A DNA stretch of 64,000 nucleotides from Mariniplasma anaerobium (lineage in GTDB: Bacteria; Bacillota_I; Bacilli_A; Acholeplasmatales; Acholeplasmataceae): positions 1,426,001 to 1,490,000 of the forward strand of contig NZ_AP024412.1 of NCBI RefSeq assembly GCF_016865445.1, in the 5' to 3' direction. The notes below the pieces were generated by a model. That model was given only the letters and a program-made list of their open reading frames with translations. It did no database searches and was not told the DNA's origin. Shown here piece after piece: positions 25,363 to 34,300 of the stretch. How positions within the stretch are numbered: the first letter of the stretch is position 1; every line of letters begins with the position of its first letter. Made by a program: the position numbers and the translations under genes.

Positions 25363-26430
25363 TTAGTCCACCAACCTTTCATCAAATGTCATAATTGCTT
25401 CAACAATTTCTTCTGGCTCTGGAACAATACCGCCAGCACGTCCATAAAATGCTATTTTATGTCTACCTTTATCTGAAATTAAAACATCATCTAGCATTTG
25501 TCCTAAAGACATTTCAACAACCATAAGACCTTTTACACTCTTAGGTATTAAATCAAATGCTTTTTTAGGATATGGCCATAAAGATATTGGTCTAATCATA
25601 CCAACTTCAATACCATTTTCTTTTAAAATTTCTATTGAAGATCTACAGATTCTTGCAGTTGTTCCATATGCAACAATAACATAATCAGGATGATCCATGT
25701 TAATCATTTCATACTTAACTTCATTCTTTGTAACTTCTTGATATTTCTTTTGAAGTTTTAAATTATGTTGTTCTAACTCATTTGCATCTAAAAACAAACT
25801 ATTAATAATATTTCTACCTTCATGATGTTTCATTCCAGTAGCTGCCCATGTTTTTTCAGGAAGTTTTCTTTTTTTAACTGGTCGATCTAAATCGACTGAT
25901 TCCATCATTTGACCAATTAGTCCATCTGCTAAAATCATAACAGGATTTCTATAAGTATCTGCTACATCAAATGCTTCTTTCATCAAATCAACAGTTTCTT
26001 GTACTGATTCAGGAGCAAATACAATAACATGATAATCACCATTTCCCCCACCACGAGTGGCTTGATAATAATCACCTTGAGATGGCTGAATTGAGCCCAA
26101 TCCAGGTCCGCCTCTCATCACTGAACCAATGACACATGGCAATTCTGCTCCAGCAATATAACTAATACCTTCTTGCTTCAAAGCAATCCCAACTGATGAT
26201 GATGAAGTCATCACTCTTTTTCCTGATCCAGCTGCTCCATAAACCATATTGATTGCAGCAACTTCACTTTCAGCTTGAACAAAAACTTTCCCTGCATCAG
26301 GTAAAAGTTTTGATAAATATTCAGGAACTTCGTTTTGAGGTGTAATTGGATATCCAAAATAACATTCAAGTCCAGCTTTCATTGCTGCTTTTGCTATCGC
26401 TTCGTTACCCTTCATTAAAACTTTACTCAT
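25363..26430 (-). CDS. 2-oxoacid:ferredoxin oxidoreductase, alpha subunit (VOR type)
   Basis: A 355-residue subunit with GYPITPQNEVPEYL near residue 26 (the YPITP motif that guides the 2-oxoacid), EAAINMVYGAA-like and TSSSSVGIALKQEG segments, and RGGPGLGSIQPSQGDY. Sequence style and the separate small ferredoxin fit branched-chain 2-oxoacid (VOR) rather than pyruvate oxidoreductase. Co-transcription with a leucine dehydrogenase-type gene supports branched-chain substrates. It overlaps the ferredoxin gene by four bases. Confidence 0.9.
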   Translation of the reverse strand: MSKVLMKGNEAIAKAAMKAGLECYFGYPITPQNEVPEYLSKLLPDAGKVFVQAESEVAAINMVYGAAGSGKRVMTSSSSVGIALKQEGISYIAGAELPCVIGSVMRGGPGLGSIQPSQGDYYQATRGGGNGDYHVIVFAPESVQETVDLMKEAFDVADTYRNPVMILADGLIGQMMESVDLDRPVKKRKLPEKTWAATGMKHHEGRNIINSLFLDANELEQHNLKLQKKYQEVTKNEVKYEMINMDHPDYVIVAYGTTARICRSSIEILKENGIEVGMIRPISLWPYPKKAFDLIPKSVKGLMVVEMSLGQMLDDVLISDKGRHKIAFYGRAGGIVPEPEEIVEAIMTFDERLVD

Positions 26431-26648
26431 CTGTCGTTCACCTCTACTTTTATAACAGAATCAGGACAAATAATTGCACAGTTCGCACAACCTATACATT
26501 TATCCATATCTGTAACACTTATTAAATGATACCCTTTTTCATTCATTCTGTTTTTATCTAAATATAAAATATCGACTGGACATGCACTCGTACATAATTC
26601 ACATCCTTTACAATCTTTATCATTAAACGTAAGAATTCCTTTTTTCAT
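26427..26648 (-). CDS. 2x[4Fe-4S] ferredoxin (delta) subunit
   Basis: A 73-residue bacterial-type ferredoxin with two cluster motifs, CKGCELCTSACP (about 14-25) and CIGCANCAIICP (about 51-62). It carries electrons within the oxidoreductase complex to soluble ferredoxin. It lies between the dehydrogenase (11-base gap) and the alpha gene. Confidence 0.93.
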   Translation of the reverse strand: MKKGILTFNDKDCKGCELCTSACPVDILYLDKNRMNEKGYHLISVTDMDKCIGCANCAIICPDSVIKVEVNDR

Positions 26649-26659
26649 TCAATCACTTC

Positions 26660-27739
26660 CTATCTTTTTATGTAATTATCGTGTAAATGATTTATCGTTT
26701 CAATTCGATTTTTAGCGAATACTTTTGCAGCTAAATGTGTATTGATATTCTCTCTTTCAGCAATATCAAATATATCGATTAAACGATCATAGATTTTTTC
26801 AATATCTCTTGTAGCTCTACCTACATTATATGTTAACAATTCATGATATACGTTGATTAATCCACCTGCATTAATAACAAAGTCTGGTGCATATAATATG
26901 CCTTTATCTTTAAGCATATCACCATGAATGTCTTCATCTAATAAAACATTGTTTGCAGTTCCTGCAACTATTTTTGCTTTGATTTGAGGTATTGTTTTAG
27001 AGTTTAATGATCCACCTAATGCACATGGCACTAAAACATCTACATCTAATTTATAAAAATCTTCAGGTTTAACAAATTCAACTTCAGGATTTTCTTTTTG
27101 TAATCTTTTAATATGTTTTTCATTAATTTCAGAAAAATAAATTTTCTTTGCCTTTTTTTCTACTAAATGTTTGATTAAATAATAACCAGTTTGTCCTGCG
27201 CCTTGTACAGCAAACGTATATTTTTTAATATCTTCATCACCAAATTTATGTTGAAGTGATGCTCTAATACCATGAAAAGCACCTAATGCAGTCATTGGTG
27301 AAGGATTCCCACTTTTTCCTTCTAGTCCAACAACATAATCAGTTTCCATACTCACAAAGTCCATATCTTTAGTTGATGTGTTCACATCTTCTGCTGTAAT
27401 ATATCTTCCATTTAATGATTGAACATATCTACCTAACGCTCTAAAATATGCTTCTGATTTCACTTTATCAGCTTCGCCGATAAGTACAGTCTTCCCACCA
27501 CCAAGATTTAGACCAGCTGCCGCTGCTTTATATGTCATACCTCTTGATAATCTTAAGCAGTCTAATACTGCTTCCTCTTCTGATTCATAATTCCACAGTC
27601 TAGTACCACCAAGGGCTGGTCCTAATGTTGTATTATGAATACACGTAATTCCCTTTAATCCTGTCGTTTTGTCATAAAAATAGACTACCTGCTCATATCT
27701 ATGTTTGGCCATGTAGTCAAAGTGTTTAAAATCGCTCAT
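26660..27739 (-). CDS. Leucine/branched-chain amino acid dehydrogenase
   Basis: A 359-residue Glu/Leu/Phe/Val dehydrogenase. It has the substrate and catalytic Lys region MTYKAAAAGLNLGGGKTVL (about 78-96), TAEDVNTSTKDMD (about 137) and the NAD-binding AVQGAGQTGYYL (about 198-209). It deaminates leucine, valine or isoleucine with NAD+ to 2-oxoacids, which the enzyme encoded downstream oxidises. It is the first gene of the five-gene operon, with GAAGGGAG before the start. The pairing yields NADH and reduced ferredoxin, the two donors a bifurcating hydrogenase uses. Confidence 0.92.
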   Translation of the reverse strand: MSDFKHFDYMAKHRYEQVVYFYDKTTGLKGITCIHNTTLGPALGGTRLWNYESEEEAVLDCLRLSRGMTYKAAAAGLNLGGGKTVLIGEADKVKSEAYFRALGRYVQSLNGRYITAEDVNTSTKDMDFVSMETDYVVGLEGKSGNPSPMTALGAFHGIRASLQHKFGDEDIKKYTFAVQGAGQTGYYLIKHLVEKKAKKIYFSEINEKHIKRLQKENPEVEFVKPEDFYKLDVDVLVPCALGGSLNSKTIPQIKAKIVAGTANNVLLDEDIHGDMLKDKGILYAPDFVINAGGLINVYHELLTYNVGRATRDIEKIYDRLIDIFDIAERENINTHLAAKVFAKNRIETINHLHDNYIKR

Positions 27740-27777
27740 GTCTTTCTCCCTTCAATTTTTAAAAGCTCTTACATTTG

Positions 27778-27798
27778 TATTATAACATAGTTATAATA
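27778..27798. promoter_or_regulatory. Promoter palindrome of the leucine dehydrogenase operon
   Basis: A perfect 9-3-9 inverted repeat (TATTATAAC-ATA-GTTATAATA) covers the minus-strand extended -10 element (TGTTATAAT). An ATGACA lies 17 bases upstream as -35. The palindrome is well placed to be an operator. Since each arm also spells a -10 hexamer, chance symmetry is possible. Confidence 0.5.
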
Positions 27799-27845
27799 TA
27801 ATGTCATTTCGAATTTCAATATTATGTAGATTTATTTAATTATAA

Positions 27846-27867
27846 GAAAAAAGGCCTAATAGCCTTT
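27846..27867 (-). terminator. Terminator of the msrB-esterase-CAT operon
   Basis: Stem AAAGGC/GCCTTT with a six-base loop at the 3' end of the acetyltransferase gene, followed by six T on the minus strand. Confidence 0.8.
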
Positions 27868-28495
27868 ACAATTTCTCTATTTTTTCTTCAATTTTATTGA
27901 TTAATAAACCCATATGATAACCATCTACAAAACTATGATGTGCTTCTATAGTCAACGGCATTATGATTCTATCATTTACAACCCTATATTTACCCCATAA
28001 AATCCTTGGAATCGCATCTTTTGAGTTTATTTGTGTTGCTTGTGTGACATGTGTATATGTAGCCCATGGAAAAACAGTTATATAAACTAGATCTTGTCTT
28101 ATTTCTTCGTCATAAACGATAAATTTATTTTTTTGTAATTTCGATTTTGATTTAGCACATTGAACAAAATTTTCAATATCTTCATCAAAAAGCGTATTCA
28201 CGATTTTAAATTTATTGGTGTTTTCAATCAAATCTGTAAAAGATGGATGAACTTGATCAAAAAGATAAACATCATCATTTTCAATTCTATACTTAAAATT
28301 TTCAATTTGATTCAGTTCATTCATAACAACCCACATCATAGAAAAATAAAATGAGAGGTTTTTCTCTTTTACAAATCTATGAAGATTAGTAACATCGATA
28401 TCTACAGTAACCTGATATCTGGGCAAGTCATATAGTTTAAAGAAATCATACATTTCTTTTCTTTCCCAATGATTCATATCAATTTTCTTCATCAT
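27866..28495 (-). CDS. Chloramphenicol acetyltransferase-family protein
   Basis: A 209-residue type A CAT-family protein. The catalytic motif EAHHSFVDGYHMG (about 184-196) has the active His187 and the structural Asp191. Length is near the usual 215-220. Such proteins acetylate chloramphenicol or act as less defined acetyltransferases. The gene sits at the end of an operon with msrB and an esterase and has no mobile element near, so it may be a long-standing chromosomal gene rather than an acquired resistance gene. It overlaps the esterase gene by 17 bases and has AGGAGTG before the start. Confidence 0.85.
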   Translation of the reverse strand: MMKKIDMNHWERKEMYDFFKLYDLPRYQVTVDIDVTNLHRFVKEKNLSFYFSMMWVVMNELNQIENFKYRIENDDVYLFDQVHPSFTDLIENTNKFKIVNTLFDEDIENFVQCAKSKSKLQKNKFIVYDEEIRQDLVYITVFPWATYTHVTQATQINSKDAIPRILWGKYRVVNDRIIMPLTIEAHHSFVDGYHMGLLINKIEEKIEKL

Positions 28496-29414
28496 TTAAC
28501 ACTCCTAACAAAAACGCACTTCTATCTTTAATTCTTCGCTTCATGAACTTACTGTAAAACACACCGTCATAACCGTGCACAGAATGCTTTGTGTGTCTTT
28601 CGTAAACTTTAACATTTAATGATTTAAGTCTTTCAGCAAATAAGATGCCTTCATCCCTTAAGCAATCATATTCAGCAGTTTCAATATATGTTTCAGGAAA
28701 ATCTCGTAGATTGCTATTTATAAACGAAGCATATTCAATCATACCAAAATCTCCATTTATTAAATAAGTCTCCCACATATCCTTATTTAACAAAGAATTC
28801 CAAACCGGTGTATCTGTATATATTTTAATTGAGTTTGTAACTTGTCGATGATCAATAACTGGATAAAAAAGAAGCACCTTATTTACTTTTTCTTTTAATC
28901 TATCTCTAACAAGTAAAGTTACACCAATCGCAAGATTACCACCTGCGCTATCTCCACCAACTGCTATGCTGTTTTTATCGATATTTAATTTATCAGCATT
29001 TTCTTTTATCCATATATATGCTTTATAACTGTCCTCTAAACCTTCAGGAAATGCATATTTAGGAGCTAACTTATATTTAACGTACACCGCATTATAACCT
29101 GAATTAAGTGCTATTTTTGATAAATTTCTTATATGAAAAGGTGTCCCTTCAAGTTGGAAACTACCACCATGTAAATATAGTAATCCTTTTTTTAGATTAT
29201 TTTGTTTTCTATGTTTAATAAGATACACTTTTATTCTATGATCACGATATCCTTTTATGCTATATTTCTTTATTTTCATCCCTTTTACAGGTTTCGCAAA
29301 AATCATACTAAAATTCATTAGTATATTTGTTATTCTTCTTCTTTTAGAGAATTTTTCGTATGTTAATGCTTTTAGAATTCTAAGCTCTTTATCGATATCA
29401 TATGTCATAATCAT
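28479..29414 (-). CDS. Alpha/beta hydrolase, HSL-type esterase
   Basis: A 311-residue hydrolase of the hormone-sensitive-lipase/Aes group. It shows the oxyanion motif [11 protein letters not shown] (about 81-91) and the nucleophile motif [13 protein letters not shown] (about 152-164); likely catalytic partners are YDCLRDEG and the late HSVHGYDG. There is a basic N-terminus but no signal peptide. The start overlaps the msrB stop (ATGA). Substrates are short acyl esters; the natural one is unknown. Confidence 0.87.
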   Translation of the reverse strand: MIMTYDIDKELRILKALTYEKFSKRRRITNILMNFSMIFAKPVKGMKIKKYSIKGYRDHRIKVYLIKHRKQNNLKKGLLYLHGGSFQLEGTPFHIRNLSKIALNSGYNAVYVKYKLAPKYAFPEGLEDSYKAYIWIKENADKLNIDKNSIAVGGDSAGGNLAIGVTLLVRDRLKEKVNKVLLFYPVIDHRQVTNSIKIYTDTPVWNSLLNKDMWETYLINGDFGMIEYASFINSNLRDFPETYIETAEYDCLRDEGILFAERLKSLNVKVYERHTKHSVHGYDGVFYSKFMKRRIKDRSAFLLGVLNDEEN

Positions 29415-29842
29415 TTTTTATTAAAAAGATCAAGATATGTTTCATATCCTTCTTTTTTTAAATCTTTCTTAGGTATGAATTTTAAAGCAGCAGAATTAAT
29501 ACAATATCTATATCCACCAAGTTCAATAGGTCCATCTGTAAACAAATGACCCAGATGAGAATCTGCTTCTTTACTTCTTACTTCTGTTCTAACCATTGAA
29601 AATGTTTTGTCAACTTTTGTTTCCAATTTAGTAACAGGTTTTGCAAAGCTTGGCCATCCACAGCTACTATCAAATTTATCAAGACTTGTAAACAAAGGCT
29701 CTCCTGAAACTATGTCTACATATAAACCCTCTTCATTATGATTCCAAAATTCATTTTCAAATGGTCTTTCAGTTCCATTCTCTTGAGTCACATGATATTG
29801 AAGTGGTGTTAATTTAGTTTTTATATCTTTTTTATCTTTCAT
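29411..29842 (-). CDS. msrB: Peptide methionine sulfoxide reductase B
   Basis: A 143-residue MsrB that reduces the R-epimer of methionine sulfoxide. Visible are [15 protein letters not shown] at the N-terminus, SSCGWPSF (about 62) and [13 protein letters not shown] near the C-terminus with the catalytic Cys. The CxxC zinc pairs of some family members are absent. There is no clear ribosome site, but the N-terminus fits the family. No msrA lies near. First gene of a three-gene unit. Confidence 0.93.
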   Translation of the reverse strand: MKDKKDIKTKLTPLQYHVTQENGTERPFENEFWNHNEEGLYVDIVSGEPLFTSLDKFDSSCGWPSFAKPVTKLETKVDKTFSMVRTEVRSKEADSHLGHLFTDGPIELGGYRYCINSAALKFIPKKDLKKEGYETYLDLFNKK

Positions 29843-29888
29843 TCTTTTATTTAGACTTAAAGTTATTTAAATCTTACTCCTTATTAAT

Positions 29889-32255
29889 TTATTTTGTAGT
29901 CGCAATATAGATTTTTAATTCCTCAATTAGTTTTTCAACTTCATATAATAATACTTCATACGCTTTTTTCAAATGATCTACATCATTTTTGACATTCATG
30001 TCCATCATTGAAGTTAATAACCAAGTTGCCCGCTTTCCACTTAAGTATGAACAAGATCCTTTGAAATAATGAAGTGTTTCTCCTATCTCTTTAGAGTCAT
30101 GTTTTTTAATTGAATGCTCAATTTTTTTCATATCATCAAGATAAGTTTCAATATATGCTTTAACTACACCTTGGGCAATATCCATACTACCTTCAAAACG
30201 TTTTTCGTATTCTTTTGAATCAAAAACAATATGATGATGAGGAATAAAAATAAATTTTTGGTGTGATATGTAATTCCTTAATAAGCGTCCTAATTGTTCA
30301 ATGTTTATCGGTTTAAATAAAACATCATTCATTTGAGCTTTTTTCATTAAATCATAGTCATTTAAAAATGCATTAGCTGTTACAGCAATGATTGGCAAAT
30401 ACTTATATTGAGGGCCTAAATCTCTAATTCTATTAGATGTTTCCATACCATCCATATTTGGCATTTGAATATCCATTAAAACAATATCAAATCTTTCCTT
30501 TTGAACTGCTTCAATAGCTTTTAGCCCACTATCAACAAGTTTTGATTTTATGCCTTCTTTTCTTAAAATATTTTCTAAAACTATTCTATTTAATCGATTA
30601 TCATCAACTACAAGAGCATATCCTGATAATTCATTAACATATAAATCTTTAATGTCTTGTCTACGACCACTCATTTTAGCTGAAATTTTTTGATATATTT
30701 GTTTTCTTGATGTGATATCATTAAACACTATATCTATTTTATCTTTTTTAGCATCTTCGTTATAAAGAGATGCTATAATAGTTTCTTTTTTACCAAAATT
30801 ATTTTTATAGAATTCAATTAAGTCAAATGATTTTTCTTCACTAAAAATAATCAAATCATAATGTTTGCTTATATTTTGTAAACTATCAACGCTCATCTGC
30901 ATAGAGGTAAGAATTTCTATTATTTTTTTCGATTGATGATCTGTATCAATAACTAAAACTTTTAGTTTTTTTATTTTCGTAAAATCATAGACTTCTTTTG
31001 TTTTTAATTTAAGGTTTATTTTAAATGTTGTTCCATGATTTAAATCACTGGTTAGTTCAATTTTTCCATTTAACTGATCCACTAATTCTTTTACAATTGA
31101 AAGACCCAATCCAGTTCCTTCGTAACTTCTAGTGTCTCCAGAATCTATTTGGAAAAATTTTTCAAAGATCTTTTCATGAAATGCTTTGTCTATACCAACA
31201 CCTGTATCTTTTATAATAAATTCTATCACTTGGTATGTTTGTGTCTCTTTGATTTTTTTTACACTTAAAGTGATATTTCCTTTATTTGTATATTTTATAG
31301 CATTGTTAACAATGTTTAAAATGATTTGTCTAAGCTTTTTTAAATCGCTCATAAATAAATTATTAATTGTGTAATCAAAATCAAAGAGGATATCTAATCC
31401 TTTTTCTTGAGCAATATTATTTTCAGTTAAAAGAATATTAGTAAGTTCATTTTCTAGGTCAAACACATCTTCATAAATTTCAATTTGTCCACTTTCAATT
31501 TTAGAGATATCTAAGATGTCTCCAATCATTGAGATTAGTGATTCAACTGAATATGTTGCAATATCTACATATTCTTTTTGTTCAGATGTAATACGTGTTG
31601 AGTTTAAGAGATATAATGCATTCTTAGCTCCATTTAATGGCGTTCTAAATTCATGACTAATTTTAGATAAAAAATGTGTTTTTTCTAAACTAGCTTGATT
31701 TGCTTTTTCCTTTAATTCAACCAATACTTTTTGATTTTCATTAGTTAGCATAGCATTTGTGATCATGCCTGCTAAGACTTTTAAAAGCCCAGTTTCTTTG
31801 TCGTTCCACTGGCGCTCAGTTCTGACATCATCATATCCAACAAATCCCAAACATCTCTGATTATCCATTAAGGGTGTTGTTGTAAGTGATTTTATACCTT
31901 GAGGCATTAAGTGATTATACATTGGATTGCTCTTCTCCAAGGCTAAAACATTTTCAATAATGACATTATTTCCTGCTTTATGCTGACCAACAAAGGCTTC
32001 CATTAAATCTTCAATACTAGATGATTTTAAATTGTCAATTTGAGGTTCTACATTGTTATTACACCATTCATAGGTATTACTAGCTGTCTTTTTATCAAAA
32101 TCATATTCAAAAACATAAACTCTATCGACACCTAAAAAATCACCAACTAAAGCCAACGTATCGTTAATGACTTGATCGAATTGATTCATATTAATATTAA
32201 TTAATTCAGTTGCAATCTTTAAGATAATATTTTGAAATTGAATACTATTTGTCAT
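29889..32255 (-). CDS. Soluble hybrid sensor histidine kinase (GAF-HK-REC-HPt)
   Basis: A 788-residue cytoplasmic hybrid kinase without membrane helices. Order: GAF sensor domain (about 10-170), coiled segment, phospho-acceptor domain with SHEFRTPLNG (His201), ATPase domain (about 310-420, with KDTGVGID and GTGLGLSIV), a degenerate receiver-like region (about 425-530), a true receiver (about 545-665, VVDDNRLNR and VLMDIQMPNMDG), and a C-terminal HPt domain whose His lies in LHYFKGSC (about 735). It is a full phosphorelay in one protein. Its final response regulator is not in the window. Single gene. Confidence 0.92.
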   Translation of the reverse strand: MTNSIQFQNIILKIATELININMNQFDQVINDTLALVGDFLGVDRVYVFEYDFDKKTASNTYEWCNNNVEPQIDNLKSSSIEDLMEAFVGQHKAGNNVIIENVLALEKSNPMYNHLMPQGIKSLTTTPLMDNQRCLGFVGYDDVRTERQWNDKETGLLKVLAGMITNAMLTNENQKVLVELKEKANQASLEKTHFLSKISHEFRTPLNGAKNALYLLNSTRITSEQKEYVDIATYSVESLISMIGDILDISKIESGQIEIYEDVFDLENELTNILLTENNIAQEKGLDILFDFDYTINNLFMSDLKKLRQIILNIVNNAIKYTNKGNITLSVKKIKETQTYQVIEFIIKDTGVGIDKAFHEKIFEKFFQIDSGDTRSYEGTGLGLSIVKELVDQLNGKIELTSDLNHGTTFKINLKLKTKEVYDFTKIKKLKVLVIDTDHQSKKIIEILTSMQMSVDSLQNISKHYDLIIFSEEKSFDLIEFYKNNFGKKETIIASLYNEDAKKDKIDIVFNDITSRKQIYQKISAKMSGRRQDIKDLYVNELSGYALVVDDNRLNRIVLENILRKEGIKSKLVDSGLKAIEAVQKERFDIVLMDIQMPNMDGMETSNRIRDLGPQYKYLPIIAVTANAFLNDYDLMKKAQMNDVLFKPINIEQLGRLLRNYISHQKFIFIPHHHIVFDSKEYEKRFEGSMDIAQGVVKAYIETYLDDMKKIEHSIKKHDSKEIGETLHYFKGSCSYLSGKRATWLLTSMMDMNVKNDVDHLKKAYEVLLYEVEKLIEELKIYIATTK

Positions 32256-32324
32256 ATTGTGCCCCTAAACTGATATATTACTTATATTATAACTTAAAAT
32301 GATTATATTTTTAAGCTTATACAT

Positions 32325-32344
32325 AAAAAAAGGCATAAGCCTTT
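32325..32344 (-). terminator. Terminator of pgpA
   Basis: Stem AAAGGC/GCCTTT with a four-base loop, overlapping the gene's stop and followed by T on the minus strand. Confidence 0.78.
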
Positions 32345-32861
32345 ATTTTGAAAATCTATGAGCGATAGAACTTGCTGCTGCTGCAGCGATTGCTCCAACG
32401 ATATCATCTAAAAATGTATTACATTTACCTGGTAGTTTTCCTTCTTCATCAAGTTTGCCTATAATGCCTGGTTTTAGTTTATCAACATACCCAAAATTAG
32501 TGAATCCGATTGAGCCATATACATTAACGATAGATAATGCCATAACTTCATCAATACCATATAAACCATAATCATTTAATAACATACTTGATAAAGGTTC
32601 GCTTAGCAACCCTTTTTCAGCTAGAATGTCTAATTCTAAACCTGTTATCACAGCGTGTTGCACTTCTCTTTTTTTAACTACTTTTCCAACATGAATCAAA
32701 CAATATTCTAAAGTCAATTCAGGGATGTATTTTTTTTGTAAGTCATAAGTGATTTCAGCAATTTCTTCTAAATTAACACCACGTTCCAATAATCTTTGAA
32801 CAACAATTTCATATTGATTTAAATCTTCTAAACGTGAAGGTTTTTGTTTTTCTTGTTCCAT
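32343..32861 (-). CDS. pgpA: Phosphatidylglycerophosphatase A-family protein
   Basis: A 172-residue protein of the PgpA/YutG group. The C-terminal half has the family pattern: IVNVYGSIGFTNFGYVDK, then PGKCNTFLDDIVGAIAAA. The enzyme removes phosphate from phosphatidylglycerol phosphate to give phosphatidylglycerol, the substrate of LTA-synthase-like enzymes such as that at 20327. The start has AGGAGGAG upstream, and a TATAAT lies about 40 bases before it. Confidence 0.85.
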   Translation of the reverse strand: MEQEKQKPSRLEDLNQYEIVVQRLLERGVNLEEIAEITYDLQKKYIPELTLEYCLIHVGKVVKKREVQHAVITGLELDILAEKGLLSEPLSSMLLNDYGLYGIDEVMALSIVNVYGSIGFTNFGYVDKLKPGIIGKLDEEGKLPGKCNTFLDDIVGAIAAAAASSIAHRFSK

Positions 32862-32915
32862 AATAACTCCTCCTATAATTTTAGAGTGTAGTATTATTAT
32901 ACACGAAACATATAT

Positions 32916-32993
32916 TTAATCAACTTTGTGATTAACTTTCTTTTTAAAAACTCCTTCTTTCATATCATCATAAAACTTGAATAAACTCCACAT
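32916..32993 (-). CDS. Candidate 25-residue small protein
   Basis: A short frame on the minus strand reading MWSLFKFYDDMKEGV and then a Lys-rich end before TAA. Composition is amphipathic and basic and looks protein-like, and the frame stays open a further eight codons upstream. There is no Shine-Dalgarno sequence, and the only promoter seen nearby (for pgpA) lies downstream. It could be a small membrane-active peptide, a remnant of a longer gene, or chance. Confidence 0.25.
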   Translation of the reverse strand: MWSLFKFYDDMKEGVFKKKVNHKVD

Positions 32994-33073
32994 CAATTCA
33001 GCATTTTTATTTTTAAGACTAAATTTTTATTTTTTGAATTTTTGATATATAATAAGATAAAGGAGGCGATTTC

Positions 33074-33313
33074 ATGGACAAACCAATTATCGCTCAAAAA
33101 CAGCCTTACAAAGTTGAATTAAAAGCTGGAGAAAAACATAACTTTTGTGCTTGTGGAAAAAGTAAGAATCAACCTTTCTGCGATGGATCACATAAAGGCA
33201 GTGGTATAACTCCAAAAAGTTTTACTGTAGAAAAAGATGGTACATATTATTTGTGTGGTTGCAAACACTCAAAGAATCAACCATTTTGCGATGGTACGCA
33301 TAAATCATTATAA
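33074..33313 (+). CDS. Double CDGSH iron-sulfur protein
   Basis: A 79-residue protein with two CDGSH zinc-finger-like motifs. The first is CACGKSKNQPFCDGSH (about 25-40) and the second is CGCKHSKNQPFCDGTH (about 60-75). Each should bind one redox-active [2Fe-2S] cluster with 3 Cys and 1 His. Such small bacterial proteins are soluble electron carriers or cluster donors. A strong ribosome site (AAAGGAGG) precedes the start. It is a single gene with a strong terminator. Confidence 0.93.
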   Translation: MDKPIIAQKQPYKVELKAGEKHNFCACGKSKNQPFCDGSHKGSGITPKSFTVEKDGTYYLCGCKHSKNQPFCDGTHKSL

Positions 33314-33348
33314 AAAATTAGATCTCGTTAAGAGATCTAATTTTTTTT
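33313..33348. terminator. Bidirectional terminator
   Basis: A 12-base stem (AAATTAGATCTC/GAGATCTAATTT) with a five-base loop and T-runs on both strands between the CDGSH gene and the converging dehydrogenase gene, touching both stop codons. Confidence 0.92.
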
Positions 33349-34201
33349 AAAAATACTTTTTAATATCTAACATCTCTAAACTTACATCCCATAATTTATC
33401 GATATTTTCTTTATCATAGGTTATTGGGTTTGATGAGACTGGTTGTCCATGTCTAATATATGAACCACTTATATTATCAAATCTTTCTTGAGTTAAAACA
33501 TCATACATATGTGTAGCTGCAACCATAGGATCTATACCCTTTTTTGATCTCCAATTCCATACAAAACTAGCTAACTTAGATGTGTTTTTTGTCCCAATTT
33601 TAGTTCTAACCAATCCTGGATCGATTGCATAAACCGGAACATCTTCAAATCTACTTGCTAAAGCTTTTACAAAAAGCACATTATACAATTTTGATCTTTT
33701 ATAAGATCTCAAGATCGAATAAAACTTCTTTGATTCTAAATTGTTAAAATTTATATTTGCACGATAATGAGATTGAGAACTTACAACTAAAATTCGTGAT
33801 TTTTCTGATTTTCTTATTCGCTTAATTAATAAATGCGTTAATAAGACTACAGCTAAATGATTAACCGCAAATGTCATTTCATGTTGATCCTTATTCACAT
33901 GATAACCTGAAGTCACTCTTCCTGCTACATGAATGAGATAATCTATTTGGTATTGATGTTCATCTAAAACAAATGATATTCTCTTTTCAATTTCTTCAAT
34001 ACTTTTTATATTATTTAAATCACCTTTAATAACATATAATGCATTATCAGTTATAAGTGCCTCTGTATCGATTTTTAAATTCTCGATTTTTTCATCACTT
34101 CTACCAAGTGCGATAACAATCATATTTTGTTCAATTAGTTTTAATACAAGTTGTCTACCTATACCAGAAGTTGCACCTGTAACAATCGCGATCTTTTGCA
34201 T
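33347..34201 (-). CDS. Short-chain dehydrogenase/reductase
   Basis: A 284-residue SDR with cofactor motif VTGATSGIGR (about 7-16), HVAGR (about 90), active-site VVSSQSH and YKRSK (Tyr-x3-Lys), and the IDPGLVRTKIG segment. The arrangement resembles retinol-dehydrogenase/WW-oxidoreductase-type SDRs acting on lipid-like or hydrophobic carbonyls with NADP(H). Substrate unknown. It is a single gene. Confidence 0.88.
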   Translation of the reverse strand: MQKIAIVTGATSGIGRQLVLKLIEQNMIVIALGRSDEKIENLKIDTEALITDNALYVIKGDLNNIKSIEEIEKRISFVLDEHQYQIDYLIHVAGRVTSGYHVNKDQHEMTFAVNHLAVVLLTHLLIKRIRKSEKSRILVVSSQSHYRANINFNNLESKKFYSILRSYKRSKLYNVLFVKALASRFEDVPVYAIDPGLVRTKIGTKNTSKLASFVWNWRSKKGIDPMVAATHMYDVLTQERFDNISGSYIRHGQPVSSNPITYDKENIDKLWDVSLEMLDIKKYF

Positions 34202-34268
34202 GTCCTCACCTACTTTAATATCTTATATGCTTATTATACATGATTAAGAAAATATATAGATTAAAATG

Positions 34269-34277
34269 TGTTATAAT
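34269..34277 (+). promoter_or_regulatory. Extended -10 promoter of arcA
   Basis: TGT followed by TATAAT 23 bases before the arcA start, with a weak -35. A GGAGG ribosome site follows at 34291-34295. Confidence 0.6.
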
Positions 34278-34300
34278 ATGGTTAATTACCGGAGGTATTT

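Noticed and set aside
27866-28495. Recently acquired resistance gene
   Set aside because: Base composition matches neighbours, the gene overlaps the one upstream, and no mobile element is present.
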